From positions 1 through 36,059 of the forward strand of contig CBFGTI010000041.1 of assembly GCA_965651695.1 (NCBI GenBank): 36,059 nt of DNA, given 5' to 3'. This stretch comes from Imperialibacter sp965651695 (lineage in GTDB: Bacteria; Bacteroidota; Bacteroidia; Cytophagales; Cyclobacteriaceae). How positions within the stretch are numbered: position 1 is the stretch's first letter; every line of letters begins with the position of its first letter. Position numbers and translations under genes: made by a program. Positions 23,801-31,797 of the stretch are shown here, in pieces. A model generated the notes under the pieces. That model worked only from the letters and a program-made list of their open reading frames with translations. It did no database searches and was not told the DNA's origin.

Positions 23801-24141
23801 AACCGGGCGAAAACGGCAAAATGCAAGACGCCATTAAGAAAATGGAAGAAACAGAAAAAGATCTTGTAAATAAGCGGATAACCGAGGAAACCCTGGAGCG
23901 GCAAGAAGAAATAGTGACCAGGCTTTTAGAGGCTGAAGAGTCGATGCGGGAGCGGGAGTTGAGCGAAGAGAGAGAGGGTGAAAGAGCTAAAGATTTTGAA
24001 AAGCGAATTCCTGCGGCGTTTGAAGAGTATAAGCAGTTGAAAGAAAAAGAAATAGAATTGTTAAAAACCGTACCTCCGAAACTGAACCCCTATTATAAAA
24101 GGGAAGTGAACGAGTACTTTAAGCGTATCGGCACAAACTAA
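20842..24141 (+). CDS. DUF4175-like membrane protein with long coiled coil
   Basis: The protein is 1099 residues. A good Shine-Dalgarno (AAGGAGAGAG) precedes the ATG, unusual for this genome. Two membrane helices (about 28-48 and 56-77) and a third (about 153-172) precede a beta-rich extracytoplasmic part (about 190-490, with RPLLKNFNVFLDFPAYTQKED and GSISDDHGLTDLSIYYQS). Residues about 500-810 and 930-1099 are highly charged coiled coil, rich in K, E, Q and M. This matches the large DUF4175 proteins of Bacteroidota, of unknown function. It opens the run of genes to mnmG, with a gap of 11 bases to the next gene. Its large periplasmic coiled coils suggest an envelope scaffold (inference). Confidence 0.75.
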   Translation: MKTSFNAIKSELVAYKKKYYTDRLVRGILYLLLLGATMFLAFTLLEFNFRFGSFIRAFLLFTFIIFILVFTTYWVIRPLWEIVRGGKNLSDVAAARQIGSFFPEVNDKLLNVLQLQTMTEADQSLLMASIDQKSKELSTVKFANAIRLESNTKYLKYLAAPVSIIIILLLLVPQLFTESTARIVQYNKAFTPPPPFTFELVNESLEGFRNEDFTVKLKIEGKTVPDNVYLETNSRRIKLAENSDGVYEFTFPKMLVKTQFRFDAAGYTSPTYEITLHNRPLLKNFNVFLDFPAYTQKEDILLENVGNVEVPEGSNVLWQFNTSETDSLWLSFEGDKRVYPESGSDEQIFEVKKTFFDPQFYEVNLANVHSTNKDRIRYRIDVVKDKAPSINTEVFQDTTLFSFIVLGGSISDDHGLTDLSIYYQSQNGKEENNFTRIKLPIDKKQASQGFYHQWRIDSMNLTEGQTLAYYLEVTDNDQVNGHKATKTGLYYLKVPSRKEMKEAVDKEAKGAEKQIDKSIDNAKEIQSQIKDIENRLKTKKQMDWQDEKLIQDLLEKKDKLSQDIEDLKQKNEALNEKRERFSQPSEKMKEKMQKLQSLMDELLDEETKKLYEELKKLLEDKSQLNEVQNMMEQISDKEENLEKELERALELFNKMKFDFKLEEVVQDIRDVQEKQEELSEKTGDKEQSEEELIEQQQELQNEMEQLQEEMKELNELNQEMKNPESMPDVSEEQKEIEKNQQESIENLQNNKRKKAAENQQKGAQQMKQMGDKMQQMQSNMEMTMLQENLDNLRDIVDNLVKLSFEQEDLMNDFKEVNQSDPRFLELSQHQLKLKDDAQIVKDSLLSLANRVFQIASFVTREVSAMNNYMDESLAALKERNKSLSISKQQFTMTSMNNLALLLDDVLQQMQQQMADAMGAPQKGKQGQKQKMPGLSDLQKELSKKINDLKKSGKTGRELSQELAKLAAEQEMIRRELQKMGDQLEGGKPGENGKMQDAIKKMEETEKDLVNKRITEETLERQEEIVTRLLEAEESMRERELSEEREGERAKDFEKRIPAAFEEYKQLKEKEIELLKTVPPKLNPYYKREVNEYFKRIGTN

Positions 24142-24152
24142 CTTGCTCAAAG

Positions 24153-24554
24153 ATGAACAACATCAAAATTGAGATTCCCTCTCTACCAGAGAACATCCGG
24201 ATTGTAGAAAGCTTTATCGATAATGCCAAAGAGCGTTTTCACCTTGACGACGATATTTATGGCAACATCATGATAGCGGTTACAGAAGCTGTAAACAATG
24301 CCATACTGCACGGCAACCACAAAGACCGCGACAAAAACGTACTGCTGCAGTTGGTATTGATGGAAAACAATCTTTTGTTTACTGTGCAGGACGAAGGATC
24401 TGGTTTTGACTACCAGCAGCTGCCCGACCCCACAGCACCTGAAAACATTTCTAAACCGGGCGGTAGGGGAATTTTCCTAATGAAGAATCTTTGCGACGAA
24501 GTTAAGTTTCTGGACCGTGGCCGAAAAGTGGAGCTCGTCTTTTATCTCGACTGA
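24153..24554 (+). CDS. RsbW-like ATP-binding protein (anti-sigma factor type kinase)
   Basis: The protein is 133 residues, a single GHKL ATPase domain of the HATPase_c_2/RsbW type. The N box is AVTEAVNNAILHGN, the G1 box DEGSGFD, and the G2 box GGRGIFLM; it keeps the residues needed to bind ATP. Members phosphorylate anti-anti-sigma (STAS) proteins and sequester sigma factors. No sigma-B-type sigma factor is adjacent. The STAS-like gene at 6768 is 17 kb away, and no link is shown. Genes of this type commonly sit next to ybeY and mnmG in this phylum, so a different partner is likely. It is 4 bases upstream of ybeY. Confidence 0.85.
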   Translation: MNNIKIEIPSLPENIRIVESFIDNAKERFHLDDDIYGNIMIAVTEAVNNAILHGNHKDRDKNVLLQLVLMENNLLFTVQDEGSGFDYQQLPDPTAPENISKPGGRGIFLMKNLCDEVKFLDRGRKVELVFYLD

Positions 24555-24557
24555 AAA

Positions 24558-24983
24558 ATGAAAATTAACTTCTTCTCTGAAGATGTTCCCTTTAAAATTT
24601 CCAAACCGTCGGTTATACGTAAATGGATGAGCGAAGTCGCCGCAAAGGAGCAGCACCTCATTAAAGAACTAAATTACATTTTCTGTTCCGACGGCTACCT
24701 GCACGCTATCAATGTGCAATATCTTGGCCACGACACCTACACAGACATCATTACTTTCGATCACTCTGATGAGCAAAACGTAGTAGCCGGAGATATTTAC
24801 GTAAGTGTAGAGAGAGTAAAGGAGAACGCTAAAACCTATGCATCAGATTTCGATGACGAACTTCATCGGGTAATGATACACGGAATACTTCACTTATGCG
24901 GCTACAAAGACAAAACATCAGATGAGGAACAGGCAATGAGAAAAAAAGAAGATGCTTGTTTATCTTTGCTTCGCATTTCCTAA
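24558..24983 (+). CDS. ybeY: rRNA maturation endoribonuclease YbeY
   Basis: The protein is 141 residues, slightly short for YbeY (about 155 in E. coli). It is a metal-dependent ribonuclease for 16S rRNA 3' end maturation and ribosome quality control. The metal-binding motif reads HGILHLCGYKDKT; the usual form is HGxLHLxGYDH, so the two first histidines are kept and the third is replaced by aspartate. The preceding strand DTYTDIITFDHSDEQNVVAGDIYVSV is typical. It starts 4 bases after the RsbW-like gene. Its stop codon touches the first parS site. Confidence 0.9.
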   Translation: MKINFFSEDVPFKISKPSVIRKWMSEVAAKEQHLIKELNYIFCSDGYLHAINVQYLGHDTYTDIITFDHSDEQNVVAGDIYVSVERVKENAKTYASDFDDELHRVMIHGILHLCGYKDKTSDEEQAMRKKEDACLSLLRIS

Positions 24984-24999
24984 TGTTCCACGTGGAACA
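24984..24999. other. parS site 1 (ParB-binding palindrome)
   Basis: TGTTCCACGTGGAACA is a perfect 16-base palindrome and fits the widespread parS consensus TGTTNCACGTGNAACA. It begins directly after the stop codon of ybeY. ParB loads on such sites, slides and spreads along DNA, and works with ParA to separate newly copied origins. The palindrome extends one base on each side (24983-25000). Confidence 0.9.
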
Positions 25000-25049
25000 T
25001 AATCCACGACCCGAATGTTAACCAAAGCGATATTAAAAACAACTAACGA

Positions 25050-25065
25050 TGTTCCACGTGGAACA
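25050..25065. other. parS site 2 (ParB-binding palindrome)
   Basis: The sequence is identical to site 1 and is also extended by one A-T pair each side (25049-25066). The centres are 66 bases apart. It ends 11 bases before the mnmG start codon, so ParB bound here would lie over the leader of mnmG. Confidence 0.9.
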
Positions 25066-25076
25066 TCAAAAACATT

Positions 25077-26942
25077 ATGTTTCCTAAGTACGACGTAATA
25101 GTAGTAGGGGCGGGCCACGCCGGATGTGAAGCAGCAAACGCCGCAGGAACCATGGGCTCCAAAGTTTTACTCATAACCATGAACATGGGCACCATTGCGC
25201 AGATGTCGTGCAATCCGGCTATGGGTGGTGTAGCCAAGGGGCAAATTGTGCGAGAAATAGATGCACTGGGTGGCATGTCGGGAATAGTTACCGACAAAAC
25301 CATGATTCAATTTCGCATGCTCAACAAATCGAAAGGCCCCGCAATGTGGAGCCCCCGGGCACAAAGCGACAGAATGCGTTTTGCTGAAGAATGGCGCCTC
25401 ACGCTTGAACGCAATCCCAATGTGGATCTTTGGCAGGAAATGGTTTCATCTGTGCTTGTAGAAGGAGGGAGGGTAGTGGGTGTAAAGACCGGGATGGGGC
25501 TTGAAATACAGGCCAAAGCTGTGGTGCTAACAAACGGCACATTTCTAAATGGAGTAATTCATATAGGTGAAAAGAAGTTTGGCGGCGGCCGCACAGGCGA
25601 GCATGCTGCCAAAGGCCTGACCGAACAACTCGTGCAACTTGGCTTTCAGGCCGGTCGAATGAAAACCGGCACCCCCCCCAGGGTAGACGGACGGAGCTTA
25701 AACTACCAGGCAATGGAAGAGCAGAAAGGCGACGAACAACCCGAGAAGTTTTCGTACAGCAACGAAACCACAACTTTAACCAAACAGGCAAGCTGCCATA
25801 TTACCTACACCAACTCGGAAGTACACGACATACTTGCCACCGGATTTGATAAATCGCCTATGTTCTCCGGCCGTATAAAAGGGCTGGGGCCCAGGTACTG
25901 CCCTTCTATTGAAGACAAAATCAATCGTTTCTCTGAACGAGATCGTCACCAGATATTTGTGGAACCAGAAGGCTGGAACACTGTAGAAGTATACGTGAAC
26001 GGCTTTTCTACTTCCCTGCCGGAAGATGTTCAGTATCATGCACTGCGAAAAATTCCGGGCTTTGAAAACGCTAAAATGTTCCGCCCCGGCTACGCTATTG
26101 AGTACGACTTCTTTCCACCCACCCAACTCAACCTTACGCTGGAAACCAAACTGGTGGAAAGCCTCTACTTTGCTGGTCAAATAAATGGAACCACCGGCTA
26201 TGAAGAAGCCGCCTCTCAAGGCCTGATGGCTGGAATAAACGCCCACTTAAAAGTGACTGAACAAGCACCTCTCATACTAAGCAGGTCCGAAGCATACATC
26301 GGTGTGCTGATTGATGATCTGATAAACAAGGGTACGGAGGAGCCCTATAGGATGTTCACCTCCCGCGCGGAGTTTCGGATACTTCTACGGCAAGACAACG
26401 CTGACATCCGCCTTACCGAGAAGGGTTACAAAATCGGGCTGGCATCGACTGCCCGCTTTAACGCCATGGTAGAAAAAAAACAGAAAACTGCGCAACTTCT
26501 ACAAGAACTAAAAGATTTAAAACTAGCACCGGAAGAAATAAACGCTGCACTTGAGTCGATAGACACAGCGCCTATACGTGAGAAAGCCTCAGCATATACG
26601 CTGCTAAAACGTCCCCAACTGGAGATGACTGCAGCGGCTCAATTACATCCTAAGATGATAGAGCTTACCGACCGCTATCCGAATGACGCGCAGGTACAGG
26701 CAGTAATCGAAATAAAGTACGAAGCCTACATTTTAAAAGAAAAAGAGCTCGCCGAGAAAATAATACAACTCGAACACCAGAAAATAGACCCGCAATTCGA
26801 CTACCATAGAATTCCTGCCCTATCGGCTGAAGCCCGTGAAAAGCTTCTCAAAATAAAACCACATACGCTGGGCCAGGCTTCGCGAATAAGTGGTGTAAAC
26901 CCGGCCGATATTTCAATACTCATGGTCTATATGGGGAGGTAA
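25077..26942 (+). CDS. mnmG: tRNA uridine-5-carboxymethylaminomethyl modification enzyme MnmG (GidA)
   Basis: The protein is 621 residues, standard for MnmG. With MnmE it makes the cmnm5 modification of wobble uridine in tRNA. The N-terminal FAD-binding motif is VVVGAGHAGCEAA. Family signatures are MSCNPAMGGVAKGQIVREIDALGG, KTGTPPRVDGRS, GPRYCPSIEDKI and NGTTGYEEAASQGLMAGINA. The FAD-binding and C-terminal helical domains are complete. In many bacteria mnmG (gidA) lies at the chromosome origin, often with parAB; here it has two parS sites directly before it and a candidate origin 2.6 kb after its end. The methyltransferase gene follows after 5 bases, so they are probably cotranscribed. Confidence 0.95.
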   Translation: MFPKYDVIVVGAGHAGCEAANAAGTMGSKVLLITMNMGTIAQMSCNPAMGGVAKGQIVREIDALGGMSGIVTDKTMIQFRMLNKSKGPAMWSPRAQSDRMRFAEEWRLTLERNPNVDLWQEMVSSVLVEGGRVVGVKTGMGLEIQAKAVVLTNGTFLNGVIHIGEKKFGGGRTGEHAAKGLTEQLVQLGFQAGRMKTGTPPRVDGRSLNYQAMEEQKGDEQPEKFSYSNETTTLTKQASCHITYTNSEVHDILATGFDKSPMFSGRIKGLGPRYCPSIEDKINRFSERDRHQIFVEPEGWNTVEVYVNGFSTSLPEDVQYHALRKIPGFENAKMFRPGYAIEYDFFPPTQLNLTLETKLVESLYFAGQINGTTGYEEAASQGLMAGINAHLKVTEQAPLILSRSEAYIGVLIDDLINKGTEEPYRMFTSRAEFRILLRQDNADIRLTEKGYKIGLASTARFNAMVEKKQKTAQLLQELKDLKLAPEEINAALESIDTAPIREKASAYTLLKRPQLEMTAAAQLHPKMIELTDRYPNDAQVQAVIEIKYEAYILKEKELAEKIIQLEHQKIDPQFDYHRIPALSAEAREKLLKIKPHTLGQASRISGVNPADISILMVYMGR

Positions 26943-26947
26943 GCAAT

Positions 26948-27829
26948 ATGTATGAGAGAGTAGAAGAATGTCCGCTGTGCGGCAACGCAAGATTCAAAAA
27001 CTATCATATCTGCAAAGACAACCTGGTATCGGCCGAAAGCTTTGCTATCACAGAGTGCCTCTCGTGCGGACTCCTCTTCACCAACCCCAGACCCGGCAAA
27101 GATACGATTGCCAAATACTACAACTCGGCACAATACCTGTCGCACAACAAATCGGGCACATTGCTAGGCAGGCTATACACCACGGCGCAGCGGTATACCC
27201 TGTGGAGTAAATACCGCCTCGTCAGCAGCCTGCCACTTAACACAAAAAAGCTTCTGGACTACGGCTGCGGCACGGGCGGATTTCTTAGCTACATGAAGAC
27301 GAAAGGATGGCAAACTGTTGGTATAGAGCCTGCCGGGCAAGCAAGAGTGCAAGCCGAGCAACAGGGCCTCAAGGTTTACCCCGATATAGATGCTGCCTCA
27401 GCAGCCGAATCAAAGCCTGAAGTTATTACCCTGTGGCATGTGCTGGAACATGTGCATGATCTCAATGAGACAATCAAACGTTTGAGAAAATTGCTGGCCA
27501 AAGGTGGTTACCTAATAGTAGCTGTGCCAAACATTGGCAGCTGGGATGCCACCTACTACCAACAACATTGGGCGGCGTTCGACGTTCCCCGTCACCTCTA
27601 TCATTTTCGTGATCACACACTCATAGAACTACTGAAAAACCACAAGCTGACTTTCATCAAAAAATACCCGATGTACTTAGATTCGTTCTATGTCTCCATT
27701 TTAAGCGAAGGATATAAAACCGGCCGACAAAATCTACCCAAATCTATCATAAACGGTTGTAAATCAAATATTTATGGGTATAAAACTGGTCAGTATAGCA
27801 GCATGATCTATTTATTCAAAAAGAAATGA
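26948..27829 (+). CDS. SAM-dependent methyltransferase with N-terminal zinc ribbon
   Basis: The protein is 293 residues. A zinc-ribbon-like start has four cysteines (C8, C11, C37, C40 in CPLCG and CLSCG). The class I methyltransferase core follows with motif I LLDYGCGTGGFLS (about 97-109), the acidic residue of VGIEPAG and the post-I HVLEHV segment. This Methyltransf_23-type layout is shared by enzymes acting on sugars, quinones or small metabolites; the substrate is unknown. It starts 5 bases after mnmG and its stop overlaps the next start by 4 bases (ATGA), so the genes are coupled. Confidence 0.8.
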   Translation: MYERVEECPLCGNARFKNYHICKDNLVSAESFAITECLSCGLLFTNPRPGKDTIAKYYNSAQYLSHNKSGTLLGRLYTTAQRYTLWSKYRLVSSLPLNTKKLLDYGCGTGGFLSYMKTKGWQTVGIEPAGQARVQAEQQGLKVYPDIDAASAAESKPEVITLWHVLEHVHDLNETIKRLRKLLAKGGYLIVAVPNIGSWDATYYQQHWAAFDVPRHLYHFRDHTLIELLKNHKLTFIKKYPMYLDSFYVSILSEGYKTGRQNLPKSIINGCKSNIYGYKTGQYSSMIYLFKKK

Positions 27830-29568
27830 AGAACCTACTCCTTTTTGCCGCATTATGTACCTACTTAATTGCTGCTCTATGTTCGTGCGCCAGTCAGCAG
27901 CCTGTTACCGGCGGGCCCAAAGACACCATACCGCCGACACTACTCTCTACAACACCCAAACACAAATCCCTCAACTTCGCCGACAAAACAATAAGCCTGG
28001 TTTTTAGCGAACCGGTCAAAGAAAACCAGCTCAACAGCAAACTCATCGTAACACCCGACGATCAAAACAAATTCAAGACCACAATCAGGAAAAGCCAGGT
28101 TACATTAGAATTCGAAAAGCCCTTCAGAGACAGCACCACCTACACCCTCAACTTTAACAGCAGTATAGAAGACATAAGCGAAGGCAACGACGCCGAAAAT
28201 GTAATACTAGCCTTTAGCACTACAACCTATATCGACTCCCTCTCAATAAATGGCGTAGTAACAGACCTAATGACCAGCAAGCCACTACCAGATGTAACCG
28301 TTGCTCTGTATGTGGCAAACGATACCACCCACATTTTCAACAAACGGCCGCTATACTTTACGAAAACATCCAAGGAAGGCAACTACAGCCTCGAAAATCT
28401 GAAAACCGGTTCATACCGACTCTATGCTTTCGAAGACAAAAACAAAAACAATCTGTGTGAGTCCAACTCCGAAAAACACGGTTTTGCTGCAGACACTCTA
28501 AACCTTACTTCCAACATCGACTCCCTTAACATCGCAATACTACTGAACGATGTAAAGCCATTGAACCAAATCGCCGCCAGAACCTCCGGTGTATATTTCG
28601 AAAGTAGGTACAACAAGGCACTGCAGGATTATCAGCTGCAGCCTCTTGCAGACAGTGCCCGCCTCCAAAACTGGCAAATCTACAGCAGTCTTACCGAAGA
28701 CCTGCGTGGCATTACTTTCTACCCGGCAAGCAATCCCCGCCGCGACAGCCTTCTCGTCGCTATTGCAGCAACCGACAGCACTAACAATACCGTCACCGAC
28801 AGCGTGTATTTAAAATTTGAGCCTAGCAGACGGACAAAACCCAAATTCAGTTACGTGGTCACACCTCCTACTGAGTCGGAGATAACACCCGTTACAAACA
28901 TCCTATTCAACTTCAACAAACCCTTGCTCTCCTACAACCTGGATTCCATCAAGATCGCTATCGATTCCGTCTTCACATTTCCTCTGCAAGTCGACAGCAC
29001 ATACTTAAACGGAAGACGAACACAACTGCAACTTTTTGTAACCCTAAATACTTCACTGATATCCAACCTCAAAGCATCACTCAAGGCTAAGCAAGATACG
29101 CTAGCTCCTGACACCACTACCGCTGAGTTTAAATCGACACAATCGCTTGGCCAGCTCCTTTCAAAATACAAAGACAACTATACAAGAATCAAATTGCCTA
29201 AAGCATCATTCATATCTGTTGACAAAGACACATCTGCCGCGCAGTTCCTCGAATACCGTTTTATCAATCCGGAAGAAAAAGGCATAGTAAGAGCAATAGT
29301 TAACACACAAGCCACCAGCTACACTGTACAGCTGATCAACAAATCTTACCAGGCAGTCAAATCGATTTCTACATCGAGAAACGTAGAGTTTAAAAACGTG
29401 CCACCCGGCGACTATACTTTCAGAATACTCTTAGATCAAAACAACGACGGCCAATGGTCGCCGGGCAACAGTTTACGCTGGATACAACCTGAAAAAGTGA
29501 TTGTCTACCCCCAGTTTTTCAACGTGAGAGCCAACTGGGTAATGGACAACATCGAAATTGATTTCTAG
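27826..29568 (+). CDS. Lipoprotein with Ig-like (Big_5) and regulatory-like domains
   Basis: The protein is 580 residues. The lipobox is LCSC with cysteine 21. Residues about 38-130 form a Big_5/SbsA-type Ig-like domain (DTIPPTLLSTTPKHKSLNFADKTISLVFSEPV, SSIEDISEGN). A carboxypeptidase-regulatory-like domain follows (VVTDLMTSKPLPDVTVALY, SKEGNYSLENLKTGSYRLYAFED), then more beta-rich domains and a final Ig-like part with PGDYTFRILLDQNNDGQWSPGN. It is probably an outer-membrane surface lipoprotein of unknown function. It overlaps the methyltransferase stop by 4 bases. Its coding strand is noticeably richer in C than G. The stop codon lies at the edge of the candidate origin. Confidence 0.8.
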   Translation: MKNLLLFAALCTYLIAALCSCASQQPVTGGPKDTIPPTLLSTTPKHKSLNFADKTISLVFSEPVKENQLNSKLIVTPDDQNKFKTTIRKSQVTLEFEKPFRDSTTYTLNFNSSIEDISEGNDAENVILAFSTTTYIDSLSINGVVTDLMTSKPLPDVTVALYVANDTTHIFNKRPLYFTKTSKEGNYSLENLKTGSYRLYAFEDKNKNNLCESNSEKHGFAADTLNLTSNIDSLNIAILLNDVKPLNQIAARTSGVYFESRYNKALQDYQLQPLADSARLQNWQIYSSLTEDLRGITFYPASNPRRDSLLVAIAATDSTNNTVTDSVYLKFEPSRRTKPKFSYVVTPPTESEITPVTNILFNFNKPLLSYNLDSIKIAIDSVFTFPLQVDSTYLNGRRTQLQLFVTLNTSLISNLKASLKAKQDTLAPDTTTAEFKSTQSLGQLLSKYKDNYTRIKLPKASFISVDKDTSAAQFLEYRFINPEEKGIVRAIVNTQATSYTVQLINKSYQAVKSISTSRNVEFKNVPPGDYTFRILLDQNNDGQWSPGNSLRWIQPEKVIVYPQFFNVRANWVMDNIEIDF

Positions 29569-29936
29569 TGGATAACTTGTTTCGAACTGCTGATAACCTC
29601 TGAATATCACTACATCGTTCGGCAATCTCAAGAGCGGCAAAACCCACTGTGCATAAACCGCAGTTTTTCCACATCACACTTCACACTACTTTTCTCTCTT
29701 CCGATCAAATTCTATTCACATTGCCCCGAACCAATTATCCACATATATAGTATATAATAGCAAATGACACAGATAATGTGTTAGATTGATGTGGGAAACT
29801 GAGCAGTTACTCACAACCGTCGATGCAACCTTTTGTCCGTTTATATTTTTCCACAAATCCACTGCCTTAATAATATCCCTTTAAATATTAATTTAAATAT
29901 TTAGTTATATATACCACGGTGTGTAAATGTTGATAA
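29567..29936. other. oriC: Candidate replication origin (oriC)
   Basis: The 368 bases between the genes are free of credible coding sequence. Four boxes match TTWTNCACA exactly: TTATGCACA (minus strand, 29648-29656), TTTTCCACA (29665-29673 and 29847-29855) and TTATCCACA (29735-29743). Four more differ at one position: 29567-29575 (-), 29712-29720 (+), 29790-29798 (-) and 29920-29928 (-). An AT-rich tract at 29880-29913 has a single G in 34 bases and could be the duplex-unwinding element. Two parS sites lie about 4.6 kb to the left. Sampled base counts change from C-rich to G-rich across this point. No dnaA gene is in the window. Confidence 0.75.
29880..29913. other. AT-rich tract, candidate duplex-unwinding element
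   Basis: This is 34 bases of almost pure A and T, with one G at 29904. It sits 25 bases right of the DnaA box at 29847-29855 and just left of the TPR gene. Its A/T content and position beside the boxes fit the site where DnaA first opens the origin. Confidence 0.55.
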
Positions 29937-31751
29937 ATGAGCAGAGTTATAATAATCACCCTCCTTTCGCTTAGCCTCGCAGTGTCGGCCTATGGCCAGG
30001 ATAATGCTAAGATTGACCTGGCCAACGAGTATCTGGGCCAGGGAGAAGTTGATAAAGCATACGATATATATAAAGAGCTGGCAAAAGACATTAGGAATGT
30101 TGCCTACATTCACAACAACTACCTTACACTGCTGCTCAATCTTGGCGATTATAAAGAAGCTGAAGACTACGTGGAGCGCCTTATAAAGAGGTTTGAGGCG
30201 AATATTTATTACCAGATAGATCTTGGTTTAGTATACCAGGCAGCAGGAAAAAAGGAAAAAGCAGATCAGCAGTTTAATTCGGTAATCAGCAACGTAAAGT
30301 CGGAGACTACCAAGCTGCGGATGACCGCACAGCATTTTATTTCGAAGCAACTAAGAGAGTACGCCCTCAAAACATACCTTGTGGGGAGAGAGCAGGCAGG
30401 CAACCCTTACGCATATTCCATCGAGTTGGCCAACATCTACCGGCTGATGAACCAAAAGGAAGCCATGATAGAAGAATACCTCAACTTCGCCATTCAGAAT
30501 CCTAACAATATCAATTATGTAAGAAATATTCTCCAAAATCTCCTCTCCGAACCTGAAGAACTGGAGGCACTTGAGCGACTGCTTATCCGCAAAATCCAGG
30601 CAAGCCCCAACGACATAATGTATGGCGAGCTGTTGATATGGGTGAATCTGCAGCAGAGGAATTTTTTCGGTGCTTTTACGCAGGCACGTGCAATAGACCG
30701 AAGAGAAAAAACGGAGGGTAACCGTGTAATAGAAATAGGCATGATAGCCGTGGAGAACGACGCCTTCGAAGATGCGGAACAAATATTTTCATGGATAACA
30801 GAAACATACCCCAATTCTGCTAATTATGTTCTTGCACGCCGCATGCTTATCAAGGCCAGGGAGGGGAAGGTTAAAAACACATTCCCGGTAGATACAGCGT
30901 CTATCCGCACACTCATTGCCGACTACGAAAATCTCATAAAAGAATCGGGCCTCAACAACAATACCCTGGATGCGCTGAGAAGTAAAGCGCTTCTTCATGC
31001 CTTTTATCTCGACGAAAAGGAAGAAGCCGTTGTGATACTACAAGATATCATTTCGTTTCCCCGGGCAAATGCACAGCTCATCGCCAATACCAAACTCGAT
31101 CTGGGTGATATTTACCTGCTTACCGGCCAGCCGTGGGAATCCACCCTGCTATATTCGCAGGTTGAAAAATCGGATAAGGAAAGTTTAATCGGGTATGAAG
31201 CCAAACTTAAAAATGCCAAGCTAAATTACTACAATGGCGATTTTGAACTGGCCAAGGCACACCTCGATATTCTTAAGCTCGCCACTTCCCGCGAAATTTC
31301 GAACGATGCAATGTCACTCAGCTTGTTAATTCAGGACAACACCGTGCTGGATACTTCCGATGTAGCAATGAAAAAATTTGCCGCTACTGATTTGCTGTTG
31401 TTTCAGAATATGAAAAATGAGGCGCTCAAAAGTTTCGAGTCAATATTGAATGAATTTCCGAATCATCGGCTTACAGATGAAATTTGGTACAGGATGGCCA
31501 AAATTCATCATGAACTTGGCAATGGTGAAGAAGCCGTTCAGCTTCTCGACAAGATACTAATGAACTACTCGTTTGATATTTTGGCAGATGATGCACTCTA
31601 CCTGAAAGGCCAAATACTCGACTACCAAATTGAAGACAAAGCACAAGCTATGGAAGCATATCAGCTTTTGCTCTCGTCGTATCCGGGCAGCATATACACT
31701 GCCGAGTCGCGCAAACGCTTTAGGGCTTTGCGCGGCGACATGAGGCCCTGA
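29937..31751 (+). CDS. Secreted TPR-repeat protein
   Basis: The protein is 604 residues. A signal peptide (MSRVIIITLLSLSLAVSAYGQ, cleavage near residue 20) is followed by a largely helical protein with many tetratricopeptide-like repeats, for example LANEYLGQGEVDKAYDIYKEL, IDLGLVYQAAGKKEKADQQF, IHHELGNGEEAVQLLDKIL and YLKGQILDYQIEDKAQAMEAYQLLL. TPR proteins of this kind are periplasmic scaffolds; the partner is unknown. It is a single gene lying just right of the candidate origin and ends 107 bases before the MarR operon. Confidence 0.8.
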   Translation: MSRVIIITLLSLSLAVSAYGQDNAKIDLANEYLGQGEVDKAYDIYKELAKDIRNVAYIHNNYLTLLLNLGDYKEAEDYVERLIKRFEANIYYQIDLGLVYQAAGKKEKADQQFNSVISNVKSETTKLRMTAQHFISKQLREYALKTYLVGREQAGNPYAYSIELANIYRLMNQKEAMIEEYLNFAIQNPNNINYVRNILQNLLSEPEELEALERLLIRKIQASPNDIMYGELLIWVNLQQRNFFGAFTQARAIDRREKTEGNRVIEIGMIAVENDAFEDAEQIFSWITETYPNSANYVLARRMLIKAREGKVKNTFPVDTASIRTLIADYENLIKESGLNNNTLDALRSKALLHAFYLDEKEEAVVILQDIISFPRANAQLIANTKLDLGDIYLLTGQPWESTLLYSQVEKSDKESLIGYEAKLKNAKLNYYNGDFELAKAHLDILKLATSREISNDAMSLSLLIQDNTVLDTSDVAMKKFAATDLLLFQNMKNEALKSFESILNEFPNHRLTDEIWYRMAKIHHELGNGEEAVQLLDKILMNYSFDILADDALYLKGQILDYQIEDKAQAMEAYQLLLSSYPGSIYTAESRKRFRALRGDMRP

Positions 31752-31797
31752 TCATCCACCAAATCGAAATTATTTGCAGCTACACAGCCGACTAAAA

